Shown: positions 44,119 through 58,557 of the stretch, in pieces | Position numbering within the stretch: position 1 is the stretch's first letter | Layout: every line of letters begins with the position of its first letter | Assembly: GCA_035578155.1 (NCBI GenBank) | Contig: JAPWDM010000043.1 | Location: 1,424,419-1,488,418, forward strand | DNA from: Brachynemurus nebulosus | Taxonomy: Eukaryota; Arthropoda; Insecta; Neuroptera; Myrmeleontidae | Reading direction: 5' to 3' | Length of the DNA: 64,000 bases | Position numbers and translations under genes: made by a program | Notes under the pieces: model-generated | What the model was told of the DNA's origin: nothing | The model's input: the letters and a program-made list of their open reading frames with translations, nothing else | The model's database searches: none

Positions 44119-47098
44119 GTGTATATGTTGCAGCTATATTGTCAAAACCGTTTTATTATAATAACGCTAGTCAAATTATAAAAAAACCAAATATTGTCAA
44201 CTGACGTTGTCTTTTACAATACACCTAATAAATTTCAGTGCTATTATAATTTCGCTAGACTTATTTAGAGAAATTGTGAAGTTTGAAATTAATTGGTATC
44301 AAAACTACTAAACCGATCTCAACAAAATTTAGTAGAAATATTTTATGGCTTAGAATAACTGATAGGATAATTTATATGTTGGGTGAAGATTCCTGCGGGA
44401 TATTAATACGAAACTAATTAGTGTAAAACTACAAAATTGATTTCAATTAAATTTAGTAAGGACACTTTTATACTTTGGAATAACAGAAAGGAAATTTTTA
44501 TCCCGACTAAAGGCTCCTGAGGGATACAAAATAAATTATTCAGTCAGGTCAAAATTACTGAAGCGATTTCAGTTTGGTTTCGTATATAAACTTATACACT
44601 TTGGAATAACTGATAGAAACATTTTTATCCCAGTTAAGAGTTCCAGTGGGACACAGACTAAATTCTTGAGTCACCTCAAAATTATTGAACGAATGTCAAT
44701 TAAATTTGATTTAGATACGTATTTATATGATATGCTTTTTAATAACTAACGGAATAATCTGTATCCCGTTTGAAAGTTCCTCTCGACTATTATTACCATA
44801 GGAAATAATACCAAAACTACTGAAACAATTTTAATCAAATTTAGTATTGGCATATACCTTAAAATAATAAATATATGGTATACTTTTTATACAGATTGAA
44901 TATTCCCGTGGGAAATGAGCTACTATTTCATAAATTAATTATTAATGTTGATTTTCTTTAGATTGTTTATTGATTGACTAAATTTAGAAATAATATTAAA
45001 TTGCTGCTCCGTTTTTTCCGAGATATCGTTCGGTAGGAACATGGAATTTATTTTAATTATATCAAAGCGGTTGAACTACTTTATTGTGAATTAATATGTA
45101 CAATAGTTTTATCCCGGTTTTCTAAAGGAAAAACCAGACACATAATAAGATTTCAATTTAGAATATTTTTCAGCTTTTTATTATTAGCTCGAGCTTTTTA
45201 TTATTAGCTCTAGTAAAATTTTCATTAAGAGGTAGTCTAGGGTTTACAGCTTAGATACTAATATAATCTGGTTTATATCGCTGATGAGTCTTCCCATGAC
45301 TCGAGACATAGACATGAAATTAAAATTCTTGTACTGTGAAGGACATCAGGGTTTTCTTTTGAAATTCACATAAAAATATCTGATTTATAGCATACGGATT
45401 GGGAAAAAGAAATCAAACAATAGCATTCACTTAAAACATCATAAAACTATGTATTTTAAAAAAAAGTATTCTTCATCCGTTATGTTGAACTGCCCCATAC
45501 CATATGTTCAAAATTTATATTTAAAGATCGACTAGACCGGTGAGGGTGTTTGGATCATTGCACGAAAAATTTACAAAACCATCAAGTAATAAAATTATTA
45601 TTATATTATATACTTGACATAAGAGAAAAACGTGACAAACTGATCAAGTTCTATTTAATTTTAATTGTTCGGAAATTACTATGTAGCTATACCTCATTTC
45701 AAATACAATTGATCCTGAGTTACCGTTAAAAAATTAAATAATTCTTATATTCGAAACAAATCAATATTCTATTCTTTTCTAAAAACAAACTGCAACTTTA
45801 AAATTTACGTAAATTCAATAATAAAAGAGATAAAACCAAGAAAACAGAAATTATTTAAATTCAGTGATGAAGCATGGTTAAATGTAAGTAAAATGAACCG
45901 TATTTGAATTTGAATATAGGTTAAGTATACAATATAACTTTTGTGTGTAATGATTAGTTTATTTCCCACGGGGACCTTTCGTATTTATATTCCACAGAAT
46001 CGTTTAGTCGGGATACGCACTATGCCACCAGCTATTCTAAAGCATGTGAGCGTCAGTACTGAATAGAATTGAAATCGCTTGCCTAGTTTTGACGTTATTG
46101 AACAATTTATTAGGTTTCCCATGGGAACCTATAATCGGGATAAAAATTTCCTGTTTGTTATTCCAAAATATAAAAGTATTCATATCAAATTTGATTGAAA
46201 CGGAATCAGTAGTTTTAACATTAATTAGTTTCATATTCATATCCCTTAGGTACTTTCAATCGGGATACAAACTATCCCAGCAGTTACTCTAAATCTAAAT
46301 TAAATTTAATTGAAATCTGTTCAATAGTTCTGACGTGATTGAATAATTTATTTTGTTTCCTGAGGGAATCCTTAATCAGGATGAAAATTATCGTATGTGT
46401 TGTTCCATAAGGTATAAGTATCCATGCTAAAACTGAATGAAATCGTTTCAATAATTTTGGGCTGACTGAATAATTTATTTGGTTTCCCATGGGAACCTAT
46501 AATCGGGATAAACATTTTCTGTTTGTTATTCCAAAGCATAAAGGTATTCATACCAAATTTGATTGAAATCGGTTTTGTAGTTTTGATACCACTTAGTTTC
46601 GTATTCATATCCTGTAGGAACCTTCAACCAGGATATAATTTATCCTATTAATTATTCTAAACCATATAAGTATCCCCTTAAAATTTTATTGAAATAGGCT
46701 TAGTAGTGAAGACATTATTTATTTTAGTATTCACAACCCACGGAAACTTTTAAACGGAATAAAAATTTCTTATCGGTTATTCCAAAGCATATTTATGTAA
46801 ATATCTAAACTTACAAAATCGATTCAGTAGTTTTTTGACATCATTAGTTTCGTATCCATATCGTGTTTACTTTTACAATACATATTTTCCTGTAAGCTGA
46901 TTTGGTTATATTGCCAAAAAGCATTACACTTCACAATTTCTCTAAATGAGTCTAGTGAAATTATAATAACACTAAAATTTACTAGGTGTATTGTAAAGAG
47001 ACAACATTAGTTGACAATATTTGGTTTTTTTATAATTTGACTAGAGTTATTATAATAAAACGGTTTTGACAATATAGCTGCAACATATATATCTCTAC
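44119..47098. mobile_element. 3-kb hairpin element with internal repeat arrays
   Basis: Ends 44119-44290 and 46930-47098 are inverted copies (TATATTGTCAAAACCGTTTT core). Inside each half are degenerate repeats of about 110-120 bases (ttgattgaaatcg, cgtattcatatcc and gggata phrases), in opposite orientation left and right of a centre near 45,600. No transposase frame is supported. Confidence 0.8.
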
Positions 47099-47731
47099 AT
47101 ATATTCACATAGGTTGCCGTGGTTTACACCATGCTGGCTTTTAATATAACTTAAATTTAAAACTAAGAATTTGGGGTTATTCAAGATTGCAGAAAATGTA
47201 GGTAGCCGGACTTTGCGATTGGAAATAATTTATTGGGTGTGTCTGAAGGTATGGATTAGGTCTATGTATGCTAATTCTATTAGAATCTATACCTATTGGT
47301 GTAGGTTTTGGTAAGTTTAATTAGAATTACTTATTTTGGGAAAATTGGTTGGGAGTTATGGATGTACTAAATTTGGTAATTTCTCGTTTAGTTTTTTATT
47401 ATTTTGTGTTATAGGGACTAATTGGTTTTCAACTAGTAAATGTCTAGAATAATAAATATGGTTTTTTATGCAAATATCATATAGCCTTTTTCTGATGTTT
47501 TAGGCACACTAGTTCTTGCTAGAAGACCTATTGGATCTTTATTGCCTAGCATGCAGGAATCTCTTAAACCATTTTTCTTCATAAAATTGTCTTCAATAGT
47601 TAGCCACTGCTTGGTTGCCCTCTAGTCTAGTTTAGTTGCTTAACGTGAATAAAATATTTATTATTTGTGCATAAAATTGGAGCTGATTGTTTGATCATAC
47701 TATGGAAGTGCCGTAGGTTATAAGTACCTCG

Positions 47732-47961
47732 TAAGCCTTTCCCATTATTTTATTTTTAATTTTCAGAAGCCAAAATTTTCCTCGAGGTGTACCGTCCACA
47801 GGCTGGGCTATGGATAATATTTGTTCGATATTTTCATTAAAAAAATGCAATGTTTTTGAATTTACATGAAATTTAGATAAATATTTTGTAAAGTTTTGTA
47901 TCCGAAGTAATTTTTCTATTTCTTCTGTTGTAGTATTAATTATTTGATCCGTTTTTAACAC
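47732..47961 (-). CDS. Possible SAM-like exon (partial)
   Basis: A minus-strand frame after a TTTTAG acceptor-like site reads LKTDQIINTTTEEIEKLL, then NFTKYLSKFHVNSKTLHFF, then GKFWLLKIKNKIMGKAYE, and a weak GTACTT donor follows. Helix spacing resembles a sterile-alpha-motif domain. It has no ATG and no partner exons, so it may be a decayed repeat-borne or host exon. Confidence 0.25.
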
Positions 47962-50900
47962 TAAAACTACTTAACCTAAAAATTTGTATGGAGCAGGTTT
48001 AGGAAATTCCCTTTTACCATGCGGATTACACTTGCTACAGGATTTTCTAAACTGGAATATTTTATTTATTTTTAGATTATTGTCCGATTATGAGAATACG
48101 TCCACAAGCAAGTTTAATTATTGCGTTTATACTGCTCTTATTAATTAATGACCACGTTGTTAAACACTTACTAATGATGGAATTCGTGATTTATTTATTA
48201 TTTTAGGGATTTATGTCGTCTAGACATTTGATTAATTACATCAGAAAGATGTAGAAATTCGTGATTATTGGATGGGAAATAATTTATAAATTATAATGAA
48301 TTTAAATGTGATTTCTAAAATACAGTAATTTATAATGTTATTATATACGCACTTATTATAATACTAACCGTAAACCCGTAGAATTTTGTTGACTCGTCGC
48401 GCCGCGGTTAATAGATAAGCGGGACGAGGGAGTGGTGGGGATGGTGTATTACGCATCGCAACATTATATTCAGGTTTTGCGTTACTGCAGTCGGGCGTGT
48501 CACCAGGTAGGATTACAAATAAAAATAAACGTTTCTAATTTCAAAAATAACGTATACTTCCCATACAAACTTTCGTTCCTCATTTTACCCCCTTAGGGAC
48601 TGAATTTCCAAAAACGCTGATACAACTGACTTTTACTTATTAACAGAATCCTAAACTTAAACTTCCATATTTCTAACTTCAAAAATGACGAATTTCCACC
48701 CAAATTTGCATCCCCTATATAACCCACTTAGGGGATGAATTTTCCAAAATCCTTTCTTAATGTTCACCTACGTTATATAACGAACTACTTTGTAACATTT
48801 CATCCTTCTAAACCCAACGATTTAGGCTGTGGGTTGTCTGTTAGTCAGTGTTTAGAGATTTATTAAATAAATGTAAATAGTAATTTATAATGTGTTGTTA
48901 AATGACGTAGGACATAACTGTATGTGAGAGACCCATAATTACTTATTAATTTATTTTTCATCAGATTTTAAGGAGGATTCATTAGCATCAATTTCGAAGA
49001 GAATCGAGTTTTCTATATCAAGAAACTTTATTCAAACAATAAGAAATAAGATTCTAGTCTAAACATGATCACTAATAATAATAATAATTACTTTTTCTTC
49101 AAGGAAATTACGATATTTAACTTATAAACTTAATAAAAACGAAATTAAACTGTTATAAAACCTACTTGAATTATGTCTTAGTTACTACAACTTCTTTTCA
49201 GAATAAAGTAAGCAATTTATTTTAAGGACTTAACGCAATTTTAGTTTTGATTACAACAGGATTTTAATTAATTTTAATAAATTAGTGATTTTATATAGAA
49301 TCCATCCTGTTCCGATTTATCTTCATATTATGCTCTAACAGCTTACATTTTACTTTTTGTTTTTACTTATAAACAATTTTTCTGAATACTGTTGAAATTA
49401 AGGGACTCAGTTAATCATTCTTGTTCTACTTTTCATTTCATTTAATTTCCGACGTCAGTTTTCTATAGATGAAAAATTAATAATAATGATTTGTCATTAG
49501 AAACAAATTTTTTACTGTAGACGTTTCACGTTTTACATTATCAAACATTTTATATTATGATAATAAAAAAAAGTTAAGTAGCTATTTCTGCGAGAAAATA
49601 ATAATTCTACTATTTCACATTACTGTGAATACCTAAATGCTTAATATTTTTATAAGAACGTTGCCTGGATTACAATTTCTCGTTTCTGATCAATTTACAA
49701 TTTATTATGTCATACAGGCGCTTAGGAAAATGTAAACTGTATTTTATTTTAAAGTACTTCTTTAGTAATTTTTCTTATTATGTATTCTTTCATCAGTTTT
49801 TTATCGTTTCGCATGTTTTCATCATTAGAATGCTATGCTTACGCTACGAACCGAACGTAATCATATGTCAGAATATTTTATATATGTAAATGTAGCTAAA
49901 ACAGAAAATCAATCTCCATTCAAAATCTTTTTTATTTGACAAATTAAGTAATTTTAAAGTGTTTTTCATTATTCTATAAGTATTTTAGATTGTACAATAC
50001 GCTTCTTAAAAATTTCCTTCAAATACCTGCCACATTTCATTTCACTTTTTTTAATAATATATATCAGCGATTAAAAAGAACTTTATAGTACGTATGTATA
50101 GAATTTGATTTATCCATCCCTGTCACCTTAAGAAAGGGGTAAGGTTAGTTCCCTGTAAAATAAACATAATTAGCGAATTTTATTTTATTTATTTATTTTA
50201 TTTTATTTTTATTTTTTTTGACGATACCATCCCATATAGGAAATGCCAAGACTCACGAAGGCGCCAGCCTTGGTGTCATATTGGCGAAACGAGTCTTGGT
50301 TACCCAGAATCTAAACAAGCTTAGGATTAGTTAAATATGCCAAGTATAGGTGTGGTGCGGCTGGTCCAAGCATAAGACAATATTCATTTACCAACCCTTG
50401 GTTTTCGATCACTGGTTCAGTCTTGGTTAAAAATACAATCCCAAGCGTTAATTAATATTGGCTGAAATTTATTCTGCCAGGCTTTGATTGGCCGTATATA
50501 ACAATAAATTGCTATTTTACGCAATTTCTATATTACCTTAAATAATAAAATGGCTCATATTTTTGTATTTCATTTTTTAAATAAAGCATTCGATTTCTTT
50601 ATAAATTTTTTCTATTTTTAGATTTCGTTACACATAGATTTAGGTATTTTTACAACTATTTTATAATATTTTTTTACAAAATTCGCTCGATATAATTAAT
50701 ATGGAAAATCCAAAAAATTTATTTTGAATTGCATCAATTGTATTTATATTGAATTGCATGAAGCTTTTATAAAATTCAACAAAAATACCAAAATTTAAAT
50801 CATTTAGAAACAGCATAAGAGGTTTGAAATTTATGACGCTAAATATGTAATATTTTATTATAGACAAAAAATGTGAATGAACTAAAAAAATCATATTTGT

Positions 50901-51357
50901 TTTGCAATACAATAAATTACTTTTGTATTTGTTTTGATTATGATTTCTCATTAGTTGTATGTCGGTTGTAAACGATATAGCATGGATGTGTACGACTTTT
51001 TTGTGGCGGCATTTTTTAAATATTAAGTATACATACATATTTATTAAGATTTAAATCACAAAATACATTTAAATAATTCTGTATGTTATATATGCGCATG
51101 TGCCGTTACATTCATACGTGGTAAAAATTCCATTTCCGCGTCATTTAATTTTTTACTGTGTTTTATAGAAGGCATTTCATTAACACAATTATTTTTATTT
51201 TATTTGTTTTTTATGCCAAAATAATTTGCATTCATTTTTGGTGTTCATAAATTTTATTAGTTAATTGTGTACATATAATACTTTTTAAAAGAATTTCTGT
51301 TTAATATTTGTTTACAAAAAAAGTTTATTAAAAATAGTGATCAGTGTTCAAATAAAA
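47962..51357. other. Mostly non-coding; GC-richer patch and a duplicated repeat
   Basis: 48395-48500 is unusually GC-rich for the window but has no clear frame. 48515-48620 and 48660-48760 are diverged direct copies (tttctaa.ttcaaaaat, then cccttaggg). 50180-50220 is a TTTTATT run followed by a GC-richer interspersed repeat to 50490. No gene is supported. Confidence 0.5.
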
Positions 51358-53948
51358 ATGGATTTAGAATTGTTAAAACATTCATATTTAATTGTGGAGT
51401 TTCCAAATGAAAGAACAATATTTTTATCTGTGGAATTAATACCAAAATGTTGGGTTTATAAAGGTGAAAATGGAAATTGGAACTGCCGATATCCGCCTAG
51501 TGAAACGCCCAAAAAAATAGTACGAGATTGGATTTACAAAGGAATAAAATCTGAATCAAGTTGGCCCTCATTTGCAATCAAAATCCTGTCTAAAGCCAGT
51601 AAGACATTTATTTATTTATTTTTTAAATAAGTAGTCAGTAATTTTAGTTTATAAATATTTTTTGAGGATTACTGATTTCGACTAAAATGCAATAAGCTCT
51701 AGAAATATATTTGTTTTTAAATTTTTAATGTTGAACATGTATAAATAAACACGTAGAATATTATGCAACCGAGCTTTTTAATAATTAAATAAAATGAGCG
51801 GTTGATTTTTGTACATTGGATTATTTAAAATTTAATCGTTTTATGTTAATTGAAAGAAAAAACTAAGTTAGAAAATATCATGTTATTCAAATGAATTTAT
51901 TTGTTGTTTTTTGTTATTCTACGAATTGGACCTCAAATTTATGTAATATGCATATAATATTATTACAGTCGGCACTATGAAAGTGTTACAGTACGGGACT
52001 AAAATAACAGTTTCATAGTGAGATAAAAAAAATATGTAGACGCCAGTAACTACTTTACTGCTATGTACCTGTACTACGACAATAACAAAACAAACATTCT
52101 ACGTATACTTACATGCAGCGTTTGATTGTGTTTGTCACACCAGAGTGGTGAAAGTAACATTGGCTGTAACACTTTGGTAGTGCACAGTTTCATAGTGGCT
52201 ACTGTATTGTATTTATTTGTATATCTATATATAGTTGATTTTAAAAAAATCGGAACGACTTGTTGGTCATTTTCAGTTTCCTTTAGCACATTAAAAGCAA
52301 ATAAGTGTATACAACTTACTCAAAATTTCAAAAATTTACATTCATTTCATCCTTAATTAAATCGAAGTTTAACTACCTATCGGATTTTTGAATAATGATT
52401 TAAAGATTATGACGTCCCCAAAAGGTTTGGTAATAAATTATGAACAATTATTATTGCAGGTGATTATGAACAAGGTTATAGACGATTACAAAGGTCATTA
52501 ACACAAAAAAAAATTGATAGTTCCGATACTGAATTAAATAAGAGATATCATCCAGTTGTACTAAGTTCTTCTGTTGTAAAGAACGTGCTTTCGAAACCGT
52601 TACCATTAAAACATGATATTCACCGGAGTGCACTGCCTATTTTAGAAAAAAAAAAAACATGATGCTGTAGACAGCTCCACATCCCTTGAAACATCTTCCG
52701 ATGAAAGTGTGGCTTTAAATGTTTTTAGTGGTAAGCTAATACAGGGACTTCAACTATTTATTTATTTATTAATTCTTTTGTTATTGTTACTATATAGCTT
52801 CTGTTCCGCTGTTTCAAGAAGAAGATTCTATAATAGACAGTGTTTTAAATAAAGATAAATTGACCCCAGCTCAAACCCCAAATAATGATCTGCAGGAATC
52901 ACAGAAATTCCAAGTTCAAGTAAATGTTTATTTATTATTATGTTCATTTAAAAGAGTGACATTAAATATTCGTCATTCACTAATTCCATGATAATTACAG
53001 ATTTATCGGATTTCGATACCAACTTAAAATTGATGTTCGATGAATTAAAAATATTCATAGGCAAACAACATTAAGTCAAGTTTACTTTACGATTTTGAAA
53101 AGAAAATAAAACACTTACACGCTGTTATGGAAAAAATTGAATCATCAGCGAATAATGAAGAATCATGAGTTCAGTTAGATGCAGAACTACCAATCGCAAC
53201 ATTGGAAGAATTTTTAAAATTTGATCAAGATGTAAAAGAAAATTTGGAAAAACAAAAGGCACTGGTATGTATAAATTTTTATCTGTAGCCGATCTCATCA
53301 GAAATTTATTACACAATATATTTTTTCGTGATTTACAGAAGGATATCATGAAACTAGTTACAATTGGATCCAGTAATCCTGTATCTGATGTACAAAATAT
53401 TATTTCTAAAATAACTAAAAAATCGGTCCAATTACTATATAGCGGCACGGGCAGAAAAACTAAGGGGGCGGGGAAGCGAAGTTTCAAGGACACGGAATGT
53501 TTTAAATGCATGAATGGTAAATATAAATTCAAAATAAAAAATAATACCAACAAGTCTATCAAAGTCTTAATATTTTACATTTCTGAACCAACTATTTTAA
53601 AACTTAATAACTTTTTCAACATTCCTTTCGGGATTATCTATTACTAATGTTTTTTATTGTTGTTATTATTATTATTATTATTAGCATACTAATACTTAGG
53701 TCATTTCTTCTGAGTATTTTCTTGTTAAGGAGAAAAATTAATACTTACGAAATTTTATCTAGTTATAGAATATATTTTATAATAAAAAACTAACATTGAT
53801 GTGTTTATGGTTTTCAGACTTTTTGATGGTGAAATATAAGGATTCTGAAAAAAACTTAAATATTTTGACTTCAACAAGCCATTTCCTTTCTGACGCTGTT
53901 GACAGAGAAGGTGGACGAGCACGACGCACAACTGAAAATACTATATAA
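51358..53948 (+). pseudogene. DUF4806-type gene, six exons, several lesions
   Basis: Exons: 51358-51598, 52460-52730, 52798-52919, 53001-53264, 53339-53516, 53818-53948. Every intron but one has clean GT-AG ends, and the phases agree at 1/2, 2/3 and 5/6. Exon 1 carries the N-terminal domain (YLIVEF...CWVYKG...W-N-C-R-Y-P-P). Exon 4 has LPIATLEEFLKFDQDVKENLEK and exon 5 DIMKLVTIGSSNPV...GKRSFKDTECFKC, the DUF4806 region, a small family often multiplied in insects and of unknown function. Lesions: an extra base in a 12-A run near 52655, a phase clash at the exon 3/4 junction, a frame change near 53072 and an in-frame TGA near 53166. Retained introns mean it is not a processed copy. Sequencing error cannot be excluded for the A run. 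Confidence 0.7.
51964..52207. mobile_element. Small MITE in intron 1
   Basis: Inverted ends TACAGTCGGCACTATGAAA and its diverged inverse (ending atagtggctactgta) lie inside intron 1 of the DUF4806 gene. About 244 bases, no coding. Confidence 0.6.
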
Positions 53949-54630
53949 GAAATTTTTAAATCTAGCGCAGGTAGACAAAACTACTTAAGCCCAAAATGTC
54001 AACTTTACAGTCGAGAGTAAAAACTAAAATGAAATGTAGGCAATATCAGTTTATTTGAATTATCTTCAAGTTTACATGACATTTTGTAAATTTTTTTAAT
54101 CAGTTACTCTCTTAACATGTAACACAGTAAATCATAAAAAAAGTAAACTTTAAACCTTAAACTAAAAATTTTTAAGAAATTTTTATGGACTTAACATATA
54201 AAAAACAACAATAAATTTCATTATTAAAACCATTTGTGGACTTAACCTGTTTTAGCGGTTAGTTGTTGCCATAAAAAAACATTTTCAATTTAATTAAACT
54301 ATGTACCTACTTATTTATCATTTTATTAAGAATTTTAAGAACTTAACTTTTGTCAGTTTTGTCTATTTATGTAATTGGTATCTGTATAATAGAATAACAT
54401 TTGATGAATATTCTGTAAAAATTTCATTGAAAAATATGCAAAAATGAGTCAGTGGTGGATCATTACCAGATCATCCAAAATAAAAAAAAAATAAAAATAA
54501 AAACGATTTCATTAGTTAATAAGTTAGTAAGTAAAAATACCGATTTCACTGGTGAACAGTGATTTTATTAAACAAATTCGAATCGCTTTTTTAAACACTA
54601 CTACCTACCCACAAATAAACCTTATACTTA
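53949..54630. other. AT-rich spacer
   Basis: Downstream of the DUF4806 gene. Contains 'acttaacY' words and an A-rich run at 54478-54505. No gene is seen. Confidence 0.5.
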
Positions 54631-57600
54631 CAAGGAGATGCACCCAGAGTGAAATTCGGGATTTTGATGAAACTTCGGCAGTGTGTAGAATAGGCAAAAA
54701 TAAGGGACCCGTATTTTTTTTATCGGCCATCTTCCACGTTTATGGGGTGAAACCAGCCCTTGAAGTTGGGGGTTCAAATCGTATTTCTTAAGATATTTCG
54801 AAAACTATAAGAGATAGAGGAAAACTTTAAATTGACGAAATGTTACTCTTTGAAAGATTTATTCACATGTATAGGTTAAACCAGGGCCGGGTTAATAAGA
54901 GGGGCTGGAGGGGTAAAAATGGGGGTAAATTTTCTTGTACAGCCTGAATCGTTCAATTTATCAAATTTTTGCCATCATAAATAGAAAGAACACCAAAAAT
55001 TAGCGGATACGTGTTTTTGCGTTTTTTCGAAATATGTGTGGTATCCAAGCCAGATAAGGAAGAAAAAATGGGGTAGTATGTCGTAAAAACGCCTTCGGTA
55101 CGGCAACGCGGCTTCGGCCTCAGTGGTAGCAGCATACGGGGAGGTTCTCTAATTTACGGCATCGGTACGGTAGCGGTATTGTAACGGGCGCCACGTACTT
55201 TTTAATGCCCTAATTTACCCCAAAGTACGAAATTGGTAAACCAGGCTCTGAAATGTGTCAAAAGGGGTGTAGTAATAGTAAAGCGTCACTACAGTTACTA
55301 TAATTTTATTTAAAATTCAAAAGAAATGATTACAGGACCGAAAGTTTTTGTCGGAAATTTGCTGTTGAGTACTTAAACCTTATAATATTTTCACTAATAT
55401 AATATTCAAACCTTGTAATACAATTCCTAGGTAAGTAGGTTAAATTTAAGAACGTTCTTGAATTTTCATAATATTCCTGACATTATAAAATTCGGTAATT
55501 TCCAATAATAAAGGTTAAGTATTCTCAATAAATCGAATAAATCTTCAAAAATGTTTTATAAATTTAAATTAGACGGCAAACGTAATGTTACTCTTATAAA
55601 TAATATTTATTTTATTAAAAAAAGAGGCTTTTGGATCAGAAAACTCAAACTTGTTACCTCCCTTTGCTATGGGTGATTTACTTGTACTTCCTGCGGAATT
55701 AATTTCGGAACGTCGGAGTCCGGATGTACTAAATGGTGCGGTAGTTCTTTCCAGCAAAACCATCGTTTGGCACAGGCAATAATTTGACAGTCGCACGTGG
55801 ATCCAGACGGGATGTGATGCGGAGTTTTCGGGAATAAATTGGCGTTAGGCAAACGGTAATTCGGCAGCGATATAACCAGTCACCATCCAGGACAAATACT
55901 TTATTGGCGGTAGACAATCGGCAGTTCGGCGACGATACAATCTTCCAAAGCAAAAATACTCTAAATATCGGCACAGTCCATGCAGTCTCACAAAATACAG
56001 GAATATTCCAACCATTTCTCCAATGGGAAGCGATAAACAGGAACAAATGTTGAACAATATTGTAATCGATGGTGCGAGAATTGTAATGACGATAATGATT
56101 AATTTAATCGATATTTATCTGGATATTAAACGTCGAGGATGTGACAACCGCAATAATCAATTAACGCAAAACATATAATCGGAAAGGAAATACGAAAGCA
56201 GATAATCGAAAAACAGCAACGATACGCAACAGCAATTTATAAACCAAATTATAAACCAGATTATAAACCAATGCTAAACCAATATATAAGCCCAATTAAA
56301 CCATCATACAGGCCAGATTAAACCATCATACAAGCCAAATTAAAGCCATCATACAAGCTAATTAAACGAATGTCCTCTTAAAAGAAAACACGTGTATTTT
56401 AATATACGGAATGTACAATACAATTTTTCGAATTTACCTGGAGAGCACATATAGAAGTGGGCAATTAATAACACAGCCTTTAAATAATCAGCTTGCAACT
56501 CGCTGACGGTAACGATCAAAATGAACGAGAAAATAAAGAAACAATTTTACGTCGAAATGCATTTTTCTTAACAGGTTTTAACAAAGCACAAAGTACTTTT
56601 TAAAAGAAATTACGACACTAAAATGTTGCCGGAAGTATATAAAATATCGACAAAATCCGATCAAGTTGAAGACAGCAATCGATTCTCAATACAGTGGCTC
56701 TCAAACAAACACTATCGACAATCCACATTATTCGAAAGTCGCGAAACACTCAATTTTTACGAAAAACACTGTTCAATGTGTTTAGGAGAATACTAACTAA
56801 ATAAATCTTAATTTACTCCGCAAAACAATGATTTTACTCGGTAATTAGCTCAAACTTTACTGAAATGTCATCAAATTTTGACAAACACAGATTGACAACA
56901 TCATGTCAGTAACAGTGTACGCAAGATACAGCTGAATACATTATACAATCTATGCAGGTACAACTAAATGTTGATACGACCCAGATCAATTCTCACAGAG
57001 GGGAAAAGCGGCAGCAATTATAGCCTTTCAAAATTTACAATAGAGGTTCGTTCCAACCACATAAAAAAATAGGGTTGTTCTAGAAAAAGTAATTTATACG
57101 TAACAGTAGATTATATTGCATTACTACTAATTGCAAATACTTTCTATATTTTTTTATTTTTATGTTTTTTTTCATCACGAAAATGTAAATTTTTACTTTC
57201 CCATAATGATTCATTTATTTTTCAGTACTTACTTAGTTGGTACTTCAGCCATGTGTATATTTGGTTACTCATATTCGATATTTTTTATACCTATTTCTAC
57301 CAAAGTTCTCTGGTCTGCAAGTTTTAATGAATGTTCAACGAGAAGCAATAATCTTCCACTTAACAACTGCCTTTGTCTTCTTACAAATTCGTTTTTAACC
57401 AAATAAACGCGGTTTATTTCTTTCTCAACATTCAAACTATTTTTCTTACTCTTTTGTATGTTTCATAGGTGTTAACGCCATTTCCCAAATCACAAAATTT
57501 ATTACAAAGCACCTGAATAGTGAGCGAAAGACATTACTGCTTCTTGTCGAGCATTCATTAACACAAGCACACCAGAGAACTTTAACTTTCGCAGAAGTAG

Positions 57601-58230
57601 GTATAAAAAATATCGAATATGAGTAACCAAGTGTACACATGACTAAATTACCCATTAATTTTAGTACTGAAAAATATATGAATCATTATCGGAAAGTAAA
57701 AAATTACATTTTCATGATGAAAATAAACATAAAAATAAAAAAATATAGGACGTATTTGCAATCAGTAATAAAACAATATAATCTACCCTGTTTTTTTCTT
57801 CCTTATATAGCTCGGATACGAGATATATTTCGAAAAAACTCAAACACACGTATCCCGTAATTTTTGGTGCTCTTTCTATTTATGATGGCAAAAATTTGAT
57901 ACAATGAACCATTTAGGCTGTACAAGAAAATTTACCCCTATTTTCACCCCGCCAGCCCCTCTTATGAACCCAGCCCTGGTTTAACCTATACAGGTGAATA
58001 TGTCTTTCAAAGAGTAACATTTCGTCAATTTAAAGTTTTCCTCTATCTCTTATAGTTTTCGAGATATCTTAAGAAATACGATTTGAACCCCCAACTTTGG
58101 GGGTTGGTTTCAACCTGTAAACGTGCAAGATGGCCGATAAAAAGAAATACAGGTCCCTTATTTTTGCCTATTCTACACACTGGCGAAGTTTCATCAAAAT
58201 CCCGAATTTCACTCGGAGTGCATCTCCTTG
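54631..58230. mobile_element. Long-TIR element with internal palindrome
   Basis: Ends 54631-55076 and about 57790-58230 are inverted copies (CAAGGAGATGCA start). The interior at 57107-57380 and 57530-57780 continues the inverted match, so the element is one long hairpin of about 570-700 bases per arm, opened by the LTR-like insertion at 55077-57105. The ends are related to the 11.5-kb family (a 'taagggacccgtattt' block there reads 'taagcgacacgtattt'). No transposase. Confidence 0.75.
55077..57105. mobile_element. 2.0-kb LTR-like insertion
   Basis: A clean insertion between mirrored arms: 4-base duplication gtag at 55073-55076 and 57106-57109, body TATGTCG...GTAACA. It resembles a solo LTR (TG two bases in from the start, CA at the end). 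A second copy is at 61852. Short frames inside are not supported as genes. Confidence 0.65.
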
Positions 58231-58390
58231 TTAGTTTTGTTCAATCACCTTCAGTTTCTGTTAAACAAAACTGATTACACGAATTTTGCTTACTGACCTA
58301 AGCCTAAGCGAGACGCTCTTATACTAGGTAAACAAAATGTTCTTTACCCTCTTTTAATAAATCCTGAAGATGTATTGCTACCTCCATTCA

Positions 58391-58556
58391 AGGGCGGATC
58401 CAACCAGTTGAAAAGGGGGAGGGGCTGCCTCTAATCCCAAGAGGAATTTTGGAGAATTGTGTGTTCTGAATGTATGTTAGTATGTTAAACTAAAAAAAGT
58501 TACCAATTGTCGTAAAGGAGGGGGGGCAGCCTCCACAGGTACCCCCTGGATCCGCC
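58391..58556. repeat. Short GC-rich foldback repeat
   Basis: GGCGGATCCA and GGGGCTGCCT at the left are inverted at the right (GCAGCC, CTGGATCCGCC). About 166 bases and MITE-like. Confidence 0.65.
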
Positions 58557-58557
58557 T

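Noticed and set aside
55569..56057. Minus-strand frames of 61-105 codons in the LTR-like unit
   Set aside because: Overlapping frames with no family signature; the second copy does not preserve them.
57131..57655. Pair of hydrophobic frames resembling membrane proteins
   Set aside because: They are inverted copies of the same AT-rich hairpin arm of the transposable element and do not keep a common frame.
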